From Hydrogenophaga sp. Root209 (GTDB lineage Bacteria > Pseudomonadota > Gammaproteobacteria > Burkholderiales > Burkholderiaceae_C), in the NCBI RefSeq assembly GCF_001428625.1, contig NZ_LMIE01000031.1:384711-448710 (forward strand): a stretch of 64,000 nt of DNA, in the 5' to 3' direction. The notes below the pieces were generated by a model. It did not search any database, was not told the DNA's origin, and was given only the letters and a program-made list of their open reading frames with translations. Positions 1-8,256 of this stretch are shown here, piece by piece. A program made the translations under genes and the position numbers. Every line of letters starts with the position of its first letter. Within the stretch, counting starts at the first letter, position 1.

Positions 1-50
1 ATCGCGGCGCTGGCCCACGCCGCGGCGAGCCACAGCAGCAGGCTTCTCAA
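1..50 (-). CDS. Partial exported protein, signal peptide only
   Basis: The reading frame starts at TTG (50-48), which overlaps the TGA stop of the upstream SoxYZ-like gene (TTGA), and runs off the left edge of the window. The 16 visible residues read MRSLLLWLAAAWASAA, a textbook signal peptide with a likely Ala-X-Ala cleavage site. The overlap implies translational coupling and membership in the same operon. In comparable PQQ-alcohol dehydrogenase clusters a periplasmic zinc metallohydrolase or cytochrome often follows the SoxYZ-like gene, but nothing visible here decides which it is. Confidence 0.5.
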   Translation of the reverse strand, partial: MRSLLLWLAAAWASAA

Positions 51-844
51 GCGCTCACCTCGGCGTCGATGCGGTTGCCGTTGTTGTCGCGCCCCAGCAG
101 TCGGAAGCCGCCTGTGGTCTGCGGCGGCAGCTCGACCGTGATGAGCGGGTTCTCCGACACCGGTTCGTGCAACGCCAGGCGCCACCAGGGCGCGCCCGCG
201 CCGTCCACCAGCTGCAGCTGCTCGATGTAGAAGGCCGGGATGCCGGCGACCAGGCCGGTGTCCATGGGGTGCATCACGCGCACGCGCAGGCGGCGGCTGC
301 CTTCGAGCACGTTGTTGAAGAAACGCGCCTGCACCTGGTTGAGCGTGCGGCTCCACGAACCGTCGGCGCGGGTGGCGCCGGGCACCGTGCAGCCGCCACC
401 GGCGGCCTGCACCCAGGTGCTGCCCACGTGCCAGGCACCGTCGCGTGTCTGCACCAGCGCACGCACGGGTGAGGCCTGCTCCATGCGGATGCGAAACGCC
501 AGCATGGGCAAGGCCTTGAGCGGTTCGAACTCCAGCACCTCGCGCACCGGGTTGCGGTCCACCACCACCTGGATGCGCGCCACGCCACCGCCGGTGTTGC
601 CGAGCGCGCGCGCGTCCACCAGCAGCGGCACGTTCATCGCGTCATCGGCAAAGGCCGGGCCGTTCACCACCACGGCGCTGGAGAAGCGCATGGGCGCATC
701 GCCCAGGTACTGCTTGCGCAGGCCGGGCCACTGCATGGAGCCCAGCGGGTCGCCGCCGGTGGGGTCGTCAGCGGCCCACAGCGCAGTGCTCGCCGCGCCC
801 AGCGCAGCGCCCAGGAACAGGCGGCGGGTGTTGTCTGGTGACAT
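47..844 (-). CDS. Quinoprotein dehydrogenase-associated SoxYZ-like carrier protein
   Basis: A 265-residue exported protein in which SoxY-like and SoxZ-like domains are fused in one chain. The N-terminus (RRLFLGAALGAASTALWA) looks like a Tat or Sec signal peptide. The SoxY-like half spans about residues 40-155 and ends in a Gly-Gly-Gly-Cys motif (Cys152), the position of the swinging-arm carrier cysteine in SoxY. The SoxZ-like half follows (about 165-262). Family knowledge: these fusions accompany PQQ-dependent alcohol dehydrogenases rather than thiosulfate oxidation, and their cargo is not established. The neighbours (permease, binding protein, beta-propeller protein of the PQQ-ABC system, same strand) support that assignment. 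Confidence 0.85.
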   Translation of the reverse strand: MSPDNTRRLFLGAALGAASTALWAADDPTGGDPLGSMQWPGLRKQYLGDAPMRFSSAVVVNGPAFADDAMNVPLLVDARALGNTGGGVARIQVVVDRNPVREVLEFEPLKALPMLAFRIRMEQASPVRALVQTRDGAWHVGSTWVQAAGGGCTVPGATRADGSWSRTLNQVQARFFNNVLEGSRRLRVRVMHPMDTGLVAGIPAFYIEQLQLVDGAGAPWWRLALHEPVSENPLITVELPPQTTGGFRLLGRDNNGNRIDAEVSA

Positions 845-853
845 GAAAAACTT

Positions 854-1696
854 TCAGGAACCTTTTTGGCGGATCCAGCCACGCTGCGGGTCGTAGCCCC
901 ACAGCGCCAGCACAAAGAAGGCGATGCTGCACACCCCCACCACCGCCCATGACGTGGCGTTGAACTGCCCATACATCGCAAAGCGCATGGCCTCCACCGC
1001 ATGCGTGAAGGGGTTGAACTCGGCGAGCTTGAGCAGCCAGTGCGCGCCCGACTCCTCCAGCTTCCACAGCGGGTAGAGCGCGGGGCTGATGAAGAACATC
1101 GGGAAGATCACGAAGTTCATGGTGCCGGCGAAGTTTTCCAGTTGCTTCACGTACACCGAGAGCATGAGACCGAGGGCGGCCAGCAGCGTGGCGCCACACG
1201 CCATGGCCACCAGCAGGCCCGGCAGGTGCAGCCATGCGATGTCCACCCCGAAGGCCCACGAGATGGCGAGAAACACCACCATCTGCAGCACCGACAGGCA
1301 GGTGCCCGCGAGCAGCTTGAAGGCCAGCAACCAGCCGCGCGCCAGCGGCGCGGTGAGCAGCAGGCGCATCACGCCCATCTCGCGGTCGTACACCATGGAG
1401 AGCGAACTCTGCATGCCGTTGAACAGCGCCACCATGCCCAGCAGGCCGGGCACCATGTAGACCTTGTATTCGATGTAGGTCTCGTAGGGCGGGATGATGG
1501 CCACGCCGAACACGTTGTGGAAACCCGCCGCGAACACCACGAACCACAGCAGCGGGCGCACCAGCGCCGAACCCAGGCGCGAAGGCTGGCGCAGGAAGCG
1601 CCCGATCTCGCGGCCCACCACGGCACGCAGCGCGCGCGCCAGGTGCACGGGCATGGAAGGCTGACCAGCCGGCGGGATCAGGGTCGTTGTCTGCAT
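854..1696 (-). CDS. ABC-2 type permease, PQQ-dependent alcohol dehydrogenase system
   Basis: A 280-residue inner-membrane protein with six hydrophobic segments, the layout of ABC-2 permeases. The conserved stretch around VYDREMGVMRLLLTAPL and the NFVIFPMFFISPALYPL segment are characteristic of this superfamily. The start is the ATG at 1696-1694, which lies 19 bases inside the preceding binding-protein gene; the same frame stays open far upstream but the sequence there is low-complexity and not protein-like. With the adjacent binding protein and beta-propeller protein it matches the PQQ-associated alcohol ABC transporter described near pedC/exa genes. No ATPase lies in this operon; a fitting one is at 5090-5833 on the other strand. 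Confidence 0.85.
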   Translation of the reverse strand: MQTTTLIPPAGQPSMPVHLARALRAVVGREIGRFLRQPSRLGSALVRPLLWFVVFAAGFHNVFGVAIIPPYETYIEYKVYMVPGLLGMVALFNGMQSSLSMVYDREMGVMRLLLTAPLARGWLLAFKLLAGTCLSVLQMVVFLAISWAFGVDIAWLHLPGLLVAMACGATLLAALGLMLSVYVKQLENFAGTMNFVIFPMFFISPALYPLWKLEESGAHWLLKLAEFNPFTHAVEAMRFAMYGQFNATSWAVVGVCSIAFFVLALWGYDPQRGWIRQKGS

Positions 1697-2880
1697 GCGC
1701 TCTCCTGTTCGTCCACACCCAGCGTGTCCAGCACTTCCCTGGGATGCAACACACCGTCGAGCGGGGCCAGGCCCACCACACCGTCCACATGGCTGACAAA
1801 CATGGGCTGGCGCAGTTGTCCGTCCCACGCGCGGAAGCTGAGGCGCGGGCCCTTGAAACCGTCGATCACCACCGTGCCCGAGCGCAGCTGCTTGAGCTGC
1901 TGCGGTACTGCCGCCTTGGGGTCGTGCACCAGCACCGCGGCCACCGCCTTGCCCGCCGCCCAGGCGGCCCAGTCGTGGCTCTGCATGGGGCGCTGTGCGA
2001 GCTTCTGAAAGCGTCGCGTGAGCTGCGGGCCGCCGTTGCGCTCCCACTGCGGGTGCCAGGCCTGCGCCACCAGACCGCTGGCGCCCACCACCGGGCGCGG
2101 CCACTGGGTGGCGTAAGGCAGCGTGCGGGCGAACTCGCCGTTGGCATCCATCACCGCCACCACCTCGTGCTCGCGATCGCCGGTGAGCAGGCGGGTGTTG
2201 GCCAGGTCGCGTTCGCGCGGATCGCCGCTGAGCTTGAAGGCCTTGGTCTGCGTGATCTTCAGACCGTAGCGTTTGGCCGCGCGGTTGAAAGCTTCCCCCA
2301 TCAACACGTCGCCCGGCTCCGGGCCTTGCAGCAGCAACACCTTGCGCCAGTTGCGCGCGGCCAGGTACTGCGCGAGCGTGTCGGCGCGCATGCTGGCGCT
2401 GGGCAGTGTGTGCAGCAGGTGCGCGGCGCAGTTTTGCGCGCGCAGGCTGTCGTCGTCCAGCCCGGTGTTGAACACCACCGCGCCGCCCAGCGCGGCGGGT
2501 GCGGCCTGCACCAGCTGTTGCAGCTCGGCCAGCGGCAGGTCGGCCACCAGGTGCTGCACCTTGGCGGCCTTGAGCTCGGCCAGCGCTTTGGGCAGGGCAG
2601 CCATGTCGGGCAGCACCACGTCGCGCACGGTCAGCTTTATGCCGGCCGTGTCGAGCTCGAACGCGGCCTCATCCAAAGCGAGCTGCACGCCCTGCAGAGC
2701 CCTGCCCTGCGGATGGCCGGGGTAGCCGCGCTCCATGCGGCGGTTGGCGTAGCGTGCGTCACCCGCCAGCGAGATCACCGCCATCGTCATCTGCGTGGTG
2801 GCGGCCTGCACCGCCGGCCAGGCCAGCAGCGTGGCCAGTGTGAGCGTGGTCACCATCCGGCGCATGAGCAACGTAGGCAT
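1678..2880 (-). CDS. ABC substrate-binding protein, PQQ-dependent alcohol dehydrogenase system
   Basis: A 400-residue periplasmic protein with an N-terminal signal peptide (LLMRRMVTTLTLATLLAWPAVQA). The body resembles branched-chain amino acid type type-I binding proteins: an early region around residues 30-70 leads into two alternating alpha/beta lobes. The family (substrate-binding protein of the PQQ alcohol dehydrogenase ABC system) is a divergent relative of LivK-like receptors. The start ATG (2880-2878) overlaps the TGA of the beta-propeller gene as TGATG, so coupled translation fixes the start. The C-terminus overlaps the permease gene by 19 bases. The ligand is not known. Confidence 0.85.
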   Translation of the reverse strand: MPTLLMRRMVTTLTLATLLAWPAVQAATTQMTMAVISLAGDARYANRRMERGYPGHPQGRALQGVQLALDEAAFELDTAGIKLTVRDVVLPDMAALPKALAELKAAKVQHLVADLPLAELQQLVQAAPAALGGAVVFNTGLDDDSLRAQNCAAHLLHTLPSASMRADTLAQYLAARNWRKVLLLQGPEPGDVLMGEAFNRAAKRYGLKITQTKAFKLSGDPRERDLANTRLLTGDREHEVVAVMDANGEFARTLPYATQWPRPVVGASGLVAQAWHPQWERNGGPQLTRRFQKLAQRPMQSHDWAAWAAGKAVAAVLVHDPKAAVPQQLKQLRSGTVVIDGFKGPRLSFRAWDGQLRQPMFVSHVDGVVGLAPLDGVLHPREVLDTLGVDEQESACRQRP

Positions 2881-3887
2881 CAGGGCTGCACCAGCACGCT
2901 GTGCGGCACGCGGCCCACGGCCACGGTCCGAACAGCCTTGGCACCCGCCGTGTCGATCAGCGTCATGTCGTCCGACAGGCCGTTGGTCACATACAGCGTC
3001 TTTCCATCGGGGTGCATGGTGAGACCCCAGGCGCGCTTGCCCACCAGCACCTGGCGGCCCACCTTCTTGCTGGCCACGTCCACCTCGGCCACGTGGTTGG
3101 CCCTGCCCAGGCCCACCCACATGGTCTTGCCGTCGGGGCTCAGCGTCATGCCCACGGGCGTGATGTCGGCCTCGCGCAAGCCCTGCACCGCGAACTTGAT
3201 GGTGGCCTTCACGCTGTGGTCTTTGGTGTTGACCACGCTCACCGTGGCGTCGAGCTCGTTGGTGACCCAGAGCTCGGCGCCGCCCTCGGCCAGCACGAAG
3301 CGGCGTGGGCGTTTGCCCACCTTGATGTTCTTGAGCACCTTCTTCTGAGCGAGGTCGATGACGTGAACCACGTTAGCCACCTCGGAGGTGACATAGGCGA
3401 ACTTGCCATCGGCCGTGACCAGCACGCCTTCGGGCTCACCACCGGTCTTCACCTCGAACAGCGGCTTCCTCGTGGCCAGGTCGTAGGCAGCCATCACGTT
3501 CTCGTCCTCGATCGACACATAGACCGTCTTGCCGTCGGGGCTGAGGTCAAACATCTCCGGACTGTCCCCCAATGGAACAGTCCCGGTCATCTTGCCGGTG
3601 GCCGTGTCCACCAGGCCGAGCTGGTTGCTGTCGCCGCAGCACACATAAATCTGGCTGCGGTTGGCGTTGAACATCATGTGGCGCGGCCGCTCACAGGTGT
3701 CGATGGCGGACAGGCGCTCGCCCAGGGCATCGAACACGTGGATCTTGTTGTCCTTCTCACTGGAGACGTACACCTTGCCCTGCGCCAGCGCGGCCACTGG
3801 GGCGGCCAAGGCGCAGCCGAGCACGGCGGCCCAGGCCAGCGCACGAAGGCCTTGCGCAGCGGGTGCTGAAAGTGCGGAACGCGTCAT
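2880..3887 (-). CDS. PQQ-dependent catabolism-associated beta-propeller protein (YVTN repeats)
   Basis: A 335-residue exported protein with a signal peptide ending near VAALAQG. It contains six or seven YVTN-type blades, each opening with a motif such as VYVSSEKDNKIHVFD, VYVSIEDENVMAAYD, AYVTSEVANVVHVID, LWVTNELDATVSVVN or LYVTNGLSDDMTLID. This is the beta-propeller family that travels with PQQ-dependent catabolic enzymes; a sensing or scaffold role in the periplasm is presumed, not shown. The start at 3887 is preceded by GGAG at a good distance, and an upstream in-frame ATG (3950) has no ribosome site. It is the first gene of the leftward operon. Confidence 0.88.
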   Translation of the reverse strand: MTRSALSAPAAQGLRALAWAAVLGCALAAPVAALAQGKVYVSSEKDNKIHVFDALGERLSAIDTCERPRHMMFNANRSQIYVCCGDSNQLGLVDTATGKMTGTVPLGDSPEMFDLSPDGKTVYVSIEDENVMAAYDLATRKPLFEVKTGGEPEGVLVTADGKFAYVTSEVANVVHVIDLAQKKVLKNIKVGKRPRRFVLAEGGAELWVTNELDATVSVVNTKDHSVKATIKFAVQGLREADITPVGMTLSPDGKTMWVGLGRANHVAEVDVASKKVGRQVLVGKRAWGLTMHPDGKTLYVTNGLSDDMTLIDTAGAKAVRTVAVGRVPHSVLVQP

Positions 3888-4048
3888 TGGTTTGTCTCCA
3901 TGGATTTGTGGGGTGCGCGGTGATGGTCTGCAAAAACAGTGCCAGCGCAACAGGCCTGGAAATTGCCTGCAAACCCCTGCAAAAGCGGGGTTCCAGCGCA
4001 GTCGGACCCCTTGCTAGAGACAAACCCTGAGACAAAACGGCACACCTG
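3888..4048. promoter_or_regulatory. Divergent intergenic region with three TGCAAA repeats
   Basis: These 161 bases separate the leftward PQQ-ABC operon from the rightward Bug receptor and ATPase genes, so both promoters must lie here. The hexamer TGCAAA occurs three times (3929-3934, 3968-3973, 3978-3983), the last two one helical turn apart. I found no convincing sigma-70 pair. The repeats could be activator sites, but this is only a pattern. Confidence 0.25.
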
Positions 4049-5083
4049 ATGACACACCGCTCCACACCACCCTGCTCCATGCAGTCGCTTGTTTCGCGCA
4101 GGCAGTTCCTGGCCTGGGGAGCTGGCGGCGCGCTGGGTGTTTCAGGCCTCGCCCACGGCGCCATCGCGCAGGCCGGTGGCGCATTTCCGCAGCGGTCCAT
4201 CCAGTTGATCGTGCCCTGGCCCGCCGGTGGCGCGACCGACCTCACGCTGCGCATCCTCTGCGACGAAGCCGCGCCGCTGCTGGGCCAGTCCATCGTGGTC
4301 ATCAACAAGCCCGGCGCGGCGGGCACCCAGGTGGCGCCGCTGCTCAAGGCCGCCGAGCCCGACGGCCACACCATCGGCCAGGTGCCCATCACCGTGTACC
4401 GCCACGCACTCATGAACAAGGTGCCCTGGGACCCGGTGGTCGACCTCAGCCCCATCGTGCAGGTCTCGGGCACCACCTTCGGCGTGCTGGTGCCGGCCAG
4501 CAGCGCGTGGAAGAGCTTCAACGACCTGCTGGCCTGGGCCAGGGCGCACCCGGGTGAACTCATCCTCGGCTCCACCGGCATCGGCACCACCGCCCACCTG
4601 GCCACCGAAGAAATCCTGCTGCAGAACAACATCCGCTACGTGCACGTGCCCTACCGCGGCACGGCCGACCAGATGCTCGGCGTGGCCGGCGGCCAGGTGA
4701 TGGCGGGTGTGAACTCCACCGGCTTCGCGCCCTGGGTGGACCAGGGCAAGGTCCGCGTGCTGGCGATCTTCAGCGCGCAGCGCAGCCCACGCTGGCCCGA
4801 TGCACCCACGCTGCGCGAGCTGGGTTACGAACAGTCCGTCTACACCTCGCCCTGGGGCCTGGCCGCGCCGCACGGCACACCCGAGCCCGTGGTGCAGCGC
4901 CTGCACGACGCGTTTGCCAAAGCCATGCAGAGCGAGCGCCACCTGCAGGAGCTGGCCCGCTACGACCAGACGCTGGACTACCTCAACACCCGCGACTACC
5001 GCCAGGCCGTGCTGAACACGGTGGAGCGCGAGAAGCGCCTGCTGCAGCGCATGAACCTGCTGGCCAGAGCCCACGGCGCCTGA
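4049..5083 (+). CDS. Bug-family tripartite tricarboxylate transporter substrate-binding protein
   Basis: A 344-residue periplasmic receptor of the Bug (TctC-like) family. A twin-arginine style leader (SRRQFLAWGAGGALGVSG) precedes the mature start near AQAGGAFPQRSI. The family hallmark is visible at about residues 55-68 (LIVPWPAGGATDLTLR), followed by the PGAAGTQV loop and the dicarboxylate-binding loops. Bug proteins bind small carboxylates or aromatic acids and are very numerous in Burkholderiales, usually without their own membrane subunits, as here. An internal ATG at 4079 is an alternative start. It sits six bases before the ABC ATPase gene, so the two are probably co-transcribed. Confidence 0.88.
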   Translation: MTHRSTPPCSMQSLVSRRQFLAWGAGGALGVSGLAHGAIAQAGGAFPQRSIQLIVPWPAGGATDLTLRILCDEAAPLLGQSIVVINKPGAAGTQVAPLLKAAEPDGHTIGQVPITVYRHALMNKVPWDPVVDLSPIVQVSGTTFGVLVPASSAWKSFNDLLAWARAHPGELILGSTGIGTTAHLATEEILLQNNIRYVHVPYRGTADQMLGVAGGQVMAGVNSTGFAPWVDQGKVRVLAIFSAQRSPRWPDAPTLRELGYEQSVYTSPWGLAAPHGTPEPVVQRLHDAFAKAMQSERHLQELARYDQTLDYLNTRDYRQAVLNTVEREKRLLQRMNLLARAHGA

Positions 5084-5089
5084 TCCCCG

Positions 5090-5833
5090 ATGAACGAACC
5101 CGCCACCCTGCTCCACGCCCACCACCTGCACAAGGCCTACGGCGCCAAGCCCGCGCTCAAGGGTGTGGACGTGACCCTGCGCGCCGGTGAAATGGTGGCC
5201 CTGCTCGGCCCCAACGGCGCGGGCAAGTCCACGCTGCTGCAGTTGCTCACCGGTCTCTTCACGCCCGACCAGGGCAGCATCGAAGTGCTCGGCCACGACA
5301 TGCGTCAGCACCCCAGCCGTGCGCTCGCCGGCCTGGGCGTGGTGTTTCAACAAAGTGCGCTCGACATGGACCTGAGCGTGATGGCCAACCTGCACTTCCA
5401 CACCGATCTGCACGGCATGCCGCGCAAGCTGGCCAACGCACGCATCGCCACGCTGCTGGACACCATGGGCCTGGCCGACCAGGCCCGGGCCGTGGTGCGC
5501 AGCCTCTCGGGCGGCACGCGCCGCAAGATCGAACTGATCCGCGCGCTGCTGCACGAGCCCCGCGTGCTGCTCATGGACGAAGCCACCGTGGGCCTGGACC
5601 CGGCCTCACGCCAGCAACTGCTGGACACCGTGCGCGGCCTGTGCCAGAGCCGCGGCATGGGCGTGCTGTGGGCCACCCACCTGATTGAAGAAACCCGACA
5701 CGCCGACCGGCTGATGCTGCTGCACCAGGGCGCGGTGCGCTTTGAAGGCCCCATCGCCGAGTTCATGGCGCAGAGCGAGGGCGGGGATTTTCAGGCGGAG
5801 GTGTTGAAGCAGTTGGGGCGAGGGACGGTTTGA
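5090..5833 (+). CDS. ABC transporter ATPase, probable partner of the PQQ-associated permease
   Basis: A 247-residue ABC ATPase with Walker A (GPNGAGKST, about residues 40-48), Q-loop, signature LSGGTRRK and Walker B LLMDEATVGLDP, followed by the H-loop ATHLIEE. The block LAGLGVVFQQSALDMDLSV and the glutamate-poor signature resemble the ATPase subfamily assigned to the PQQ-dependent alcohol dehydrogenase ABC system. The leftward operon at 854-3887 contains the permease and binding protein but no ATPase, so this gene is the natural missing subunit although it is transcribed in the opposite direction. It follows the Bug receptor gene by six bases. Confidence 0.85.
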   Translation: MNEPATLLHAHHLHKAYGAKPALKGVDVTLRAGEMVALLGPNGAGKSTLLQLLTGLFTPDQGSIEVLGHDMRQHPSRALAGLGVVFQQSALDMDLSVMANLHFHTDLHGMPRKLANARIATLLDTMGLADQARAVVRSLSGGTRRKIELIRALLHEPRVLLMDEATVGLDPASRQQLLDTVRGLCQSRGMGVLWATHLIEETRHADRLMLLHQGAVRFEGPIAEFMAQSEGGDFQAEVLKQLGRGTV

Positions 5834-5920
5834 GAGAGAGTGGGCACACGCGAGGGTTGGACCAATGCTGTTAGCCTCACTTGGTCGGCCAATCGTGCCC
5901 CATTTGAAAGTGAATTCATC

Positions 5921-6430
5921 ATGACCAGCCCGCTGTACACCGCCTCCGTTCCCGTCCTGCAGCAGATGCTGCACGCCTTGTCGGATGTGCTCAAGAAAGC
6001 CGAAGACCACGCCACGCAAAAGAATATCGATCCCAATGCTCTGCTCCAGGCGCGCCTGTTTCCCGACATGTTGCCGCTGATACGTCAGGTACAGATCGCC
6101 GCAGACTTCTCCAAGGGCATTGCCTCCCGCCTGGCTGGTGCCGAGGTGCCGTCCTGGCCCGACACCGAGGTCAGCTTCGTGGATTTGCAAGCATTGATCA
6201 CCAAGGCTTTGGCCCATATCGGCTCCTTCAAGCCTGATCAATTTGATGCAAGTGAGAGCCGCGAGATCGTATTGCGCCCCGGCACCCCCAAGGAAAAGAA
6301 GCTGATGGCCACCGCATATCTACTGCACTACGGCCTGCCGCAGTTTTTCTTCCACGTGACCACCGCCTATGCCATCTTGCGCCACAGCGGCATTGAGATC
6401 GGTAAACGCGACTACATGGGTGCTTACTGA
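5921..6430 (+). CDS. DUF1993 family protein
   Basis: A 169-residue cytoplasmic protein of the DUF1993 family, recognisable from the opening (SPLYTASVPVLQQMLHALSDVLKKAE), the central RLFPDMLPLIRQVQ and the late AYLLHYGLPQFFFHVTTAYAILRHSGIEIGKRDYMG. The fold is a DinB-like four-helix bundle; the biochemical role is unknown. The ATG at 5921 is chosen because family members begin right there; the frame is open about 27 codons further upstream but that stretch is not family-like. It stands alone, 87 bases after the ATPase gene. Confidence 0.85.
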   Translation: MTSPLYTASVPVLQQMLHALSDVLKKAEDHATQKNIDPNALLQARLFPDMLPLIRQVQIAADFSKGIASRLAGAEVPSWPDTEVSFVDLQALITKALAHIGSFKPDQFDASESREIVLRPGTPKEKKLMATAYLLHYGLPQFFFHVTTAYAILRHSGIEIGKRDYMGAY

Positions 6431-6682
6431 CACTGGACACCCGACGCGTTTCGGGCGTTCAACGTCGGTATGTGGAGGCGGTATTGCAGCGAGGAGCGGT
6501 CCTCCGAACCGAAGGACACGAATGACGGCAGGTTGCTGGCCTACGGCCATTCGAAGCGCCTCCCTGTTTTCGTCTCAATTTGACCCGCACTCGCATGGCC
6601 GAAATCATTCGGGATGCACATGCAGTATTGGGTTAGCTTTGGGCTTCAAGCTTCAGATGGCAGAATCAATCGCTGAAACATC
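6431..6682. other. Gene-free stretch before the PIN cassette
   Basis: These 252 bases hold no supported gene on either strand. Composition drops from the local average as the following two-gene cassette begins, which fits an insertion junction, but I see no attachment-site repeats. Confidence 0.3.
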
Positions 6683-7420
6683 ATGAAACCGCTCGACTGG
6701 CAATACGAACTGCACGTCCTCGGCACGTCGAAGAAGACGCTGTCGTTAGACGACTTCGCCGACTTGGCGAAGAGGCTCGCTGATCTACTCGGCGAGCAGG
6801 AGCGTGTCCATTTCGGCGCCCTGAAAGATGGCAGCGCCCGGATCTTGGCAAAGGTGGAGCAATCCGCCCGCCAAGACGTTGTCTTGCAACTCGTAAAGAT
6901 GCGGCTCGGGGTTGCCCCCGCGAAGATCACCAAGCTGAACGACTACCTTGGGTCGAAAGGGTGGCGGGGCGAACTCAAGAATGCAGAGGGTGGCGTGATC
7001 ATCGCCTTCCCGGGTACACCCCAAAAGAAGCCGGAGCAAGTTCAAACTGTCTACCAGACTGATTCCCTGATCGGTCAAGTGATCAAGATTGGAGGCAGGG
7101 ACGACTCTGTACCGATGACGCTCAAGACGCCGGATGGCGCTTTCGTTGATGTGAACGTCAAGGGGCGGGACGAAGCGAGGAAGCTGGCCCAGCACCTGTT
7201 CGGTGCGGATATCAAGGTCAATGGGAATGCCACCTGGACCCGAGACGAAGAGGGCCAATGGACTTGCAGCGCCATGGAGGTGCTCTCATTCGAAGAGACT
7301 GATAGTACGTCGCTGGTGGAGCTATTTGAGGCTCTAAGGCGCGTGCCGAACAACCACTGGCATAAGTTGGAAGATCCGATTGCCGAGTGGGCAAAGAAGC
7401 ACCGAGAGGACCACTCATGA
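6683..7420 (+). CDS. Uncharacterised protein paired with a PIN ribonuclease
   Basis: A 245-residue soluble protein that I do not recognise. It has an N-terminal alpha/beta part (MKPLDWQYELHVLGTSKKTLSLDDFADLAKRLADLLG) and a second domain from about residue 120 with a beta-rich opening (SLIGQVIKIGGRDDSVPMTLKTPDG) and a segment on handling a rebuilt helix plus strand (VNVKGRDEARKLAQHLFGADIKVNGNATW). There is no signal peptide or membrane span. Its stop overlaps the start of the PIN gene (ATGA), so the two are translated together. That layout is common for toxin-antitoxin or effector-partner modules, but the size is larger than a usual antitoxin and no DNA-binding motif is evident. GC content is lower than the neighbours. 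Confidence 0.65.
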   Translation: MKPLDWQYELHVLGTSKKTLSLDDFADLAKRLADLLGEQERVHFGALKDGSARILAKVEQSARQDVVLQLVKMRLGVAPAKITKLNDYLGSKGWRGELKNAEGGVIIAFPGTPQKKPEQVQTVYQTDSLIGQVIKIGGRDDSVPMTLKTPDGAFVDVNVKGRDEARKLAQHLFGADIKVNGNATWTRDEEGQWTCSAMEVLSFEETDSTSLVELFEALRRVPNNHWHKLEDPIAEWAKKHREDHS

Positions 7421-7998
7421 AGGTGCTGATCGACACGAACGCGCTGATCAAGCTGCTGGACCCTCGAACCGCATTCGAAGTGTCGGCTCGGCTCAAAGGG
7501 CTGCTGGAAGACATTGACCGGACCAACGGGCAATTGATCATCCCGGTTCAGGTCGTCGGCGAGTACATCAGCGGCGCGGATCAAGCAGGGCAAGAAGTGC
7601 TGGCAAAGCTCTTGGGCAATCGCCGGATCAAGGTCGCGAATTTTGACCACGTGGCAGCCGTCGAATGCGCGATGATGGACAAGACCGCCATCGCCTCCGG
7701 CAACAAGCGGGCGCCACTCACTCGAGAGGTCAGCTGGCAGAAGGTCAAGGTCGATCGCCAGATTGTCGCGATCGCTAGAGTGTTGAAGGTCGATCGGATC
7801 ATCTCGACCGATGGGGACATTCCGAGGATCGCTATAGCGCTAGGGATGCCGTGTATCTCGGTTGAAGACTTGCCCCTGCCTGCATGGGCGGCTCAAGTCC
7901 ATATCGATGAGGTTCTTTTCACCCCGGCTATCCCAGTTCAACCGGGCGTCCGGCGGCTTAGGCTCGCAGCCAGGAACCAACCCCCGGCTTCAAAGTAG
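7417..7998 (+). CDS. PIN-domain protein, probable ribonuclease
   Basis: A 193-residue PIN-like nuclease. The acidic active-site set is visible: Asp6 in MKVLIDTNALI, Glu49 in VVGEYISG, Asp113 in KVDRQIVAIARVL, and Asp132 and Asp134 in ISTDGDIPRI. It is longer than VapC-type toxins (about 130 residues), with an extra segment between residues 60 and 105 and a basic C-terminal tail (RRLRLAARNQPP). The ATG overlaps the stop of the preceding gene. Likely role: endoribonuclease whose activity is tied to the partner gene. Whether the pair is a toxin-antitoxin or a phage-defence unit cannot be settled from sequence. Confidence 0.75.
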   Translation: MKVLIDTNALIKLLDPRTAFEVSARLKGLLEDIDRTNGQLIIPVQVVGEYISGADQAGQEVLAKLLGNRRIKVANFDHVAAVECAMMDKTAIASGNKRAPLTREVSWQKVKVDRQIVAIARVLKVDRIISTDGDIPRIAIALGMPCISVEDLPLPAWAAQVHIDEVLFTPAIPVQPGVRRLRLAARNQPPASK

Positions 7999-8256
7999 GA
8001 CGCCGGCAGCCCGGAATCCGCCGCGCCGGTCTTGCCGGTTCTTCCCATTTCTTGAATAGACCGACTTGAAAGGTCGCTGGCAAGGTCGGGGCTCGGCGCC
8101 AGAAGCGACTTAGTGGATACCTAGATCACACTTCCGCAACCAGTCTGAAGCTGACCTATCCGTCGAAGTTCTGCCGTGCAGCAATCGCTGCGGCTAAAGT
8201 CGGACCGATCACCCAACAGTGCCTGTGCACTCTCTTCTTTCCCCACCCTTTGCCCC
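7999..8256. other. Gene-free stretch after the PIN cassette
   Basis: These 258 bases carry no supported gene, repeat or RNA. The promoter for the FKBP gene should be here; no clear -35/-10 pair was found. Confidence 0.3.

Noticed and set aside
1697-2104. N-terminal extension of the ABC permease
   Set aside because: The frame is open but Gly/Arg/Ala-rich and overlaps the binding-protein gene; ABC-2 permeases of this group start near the ATG at 1696.
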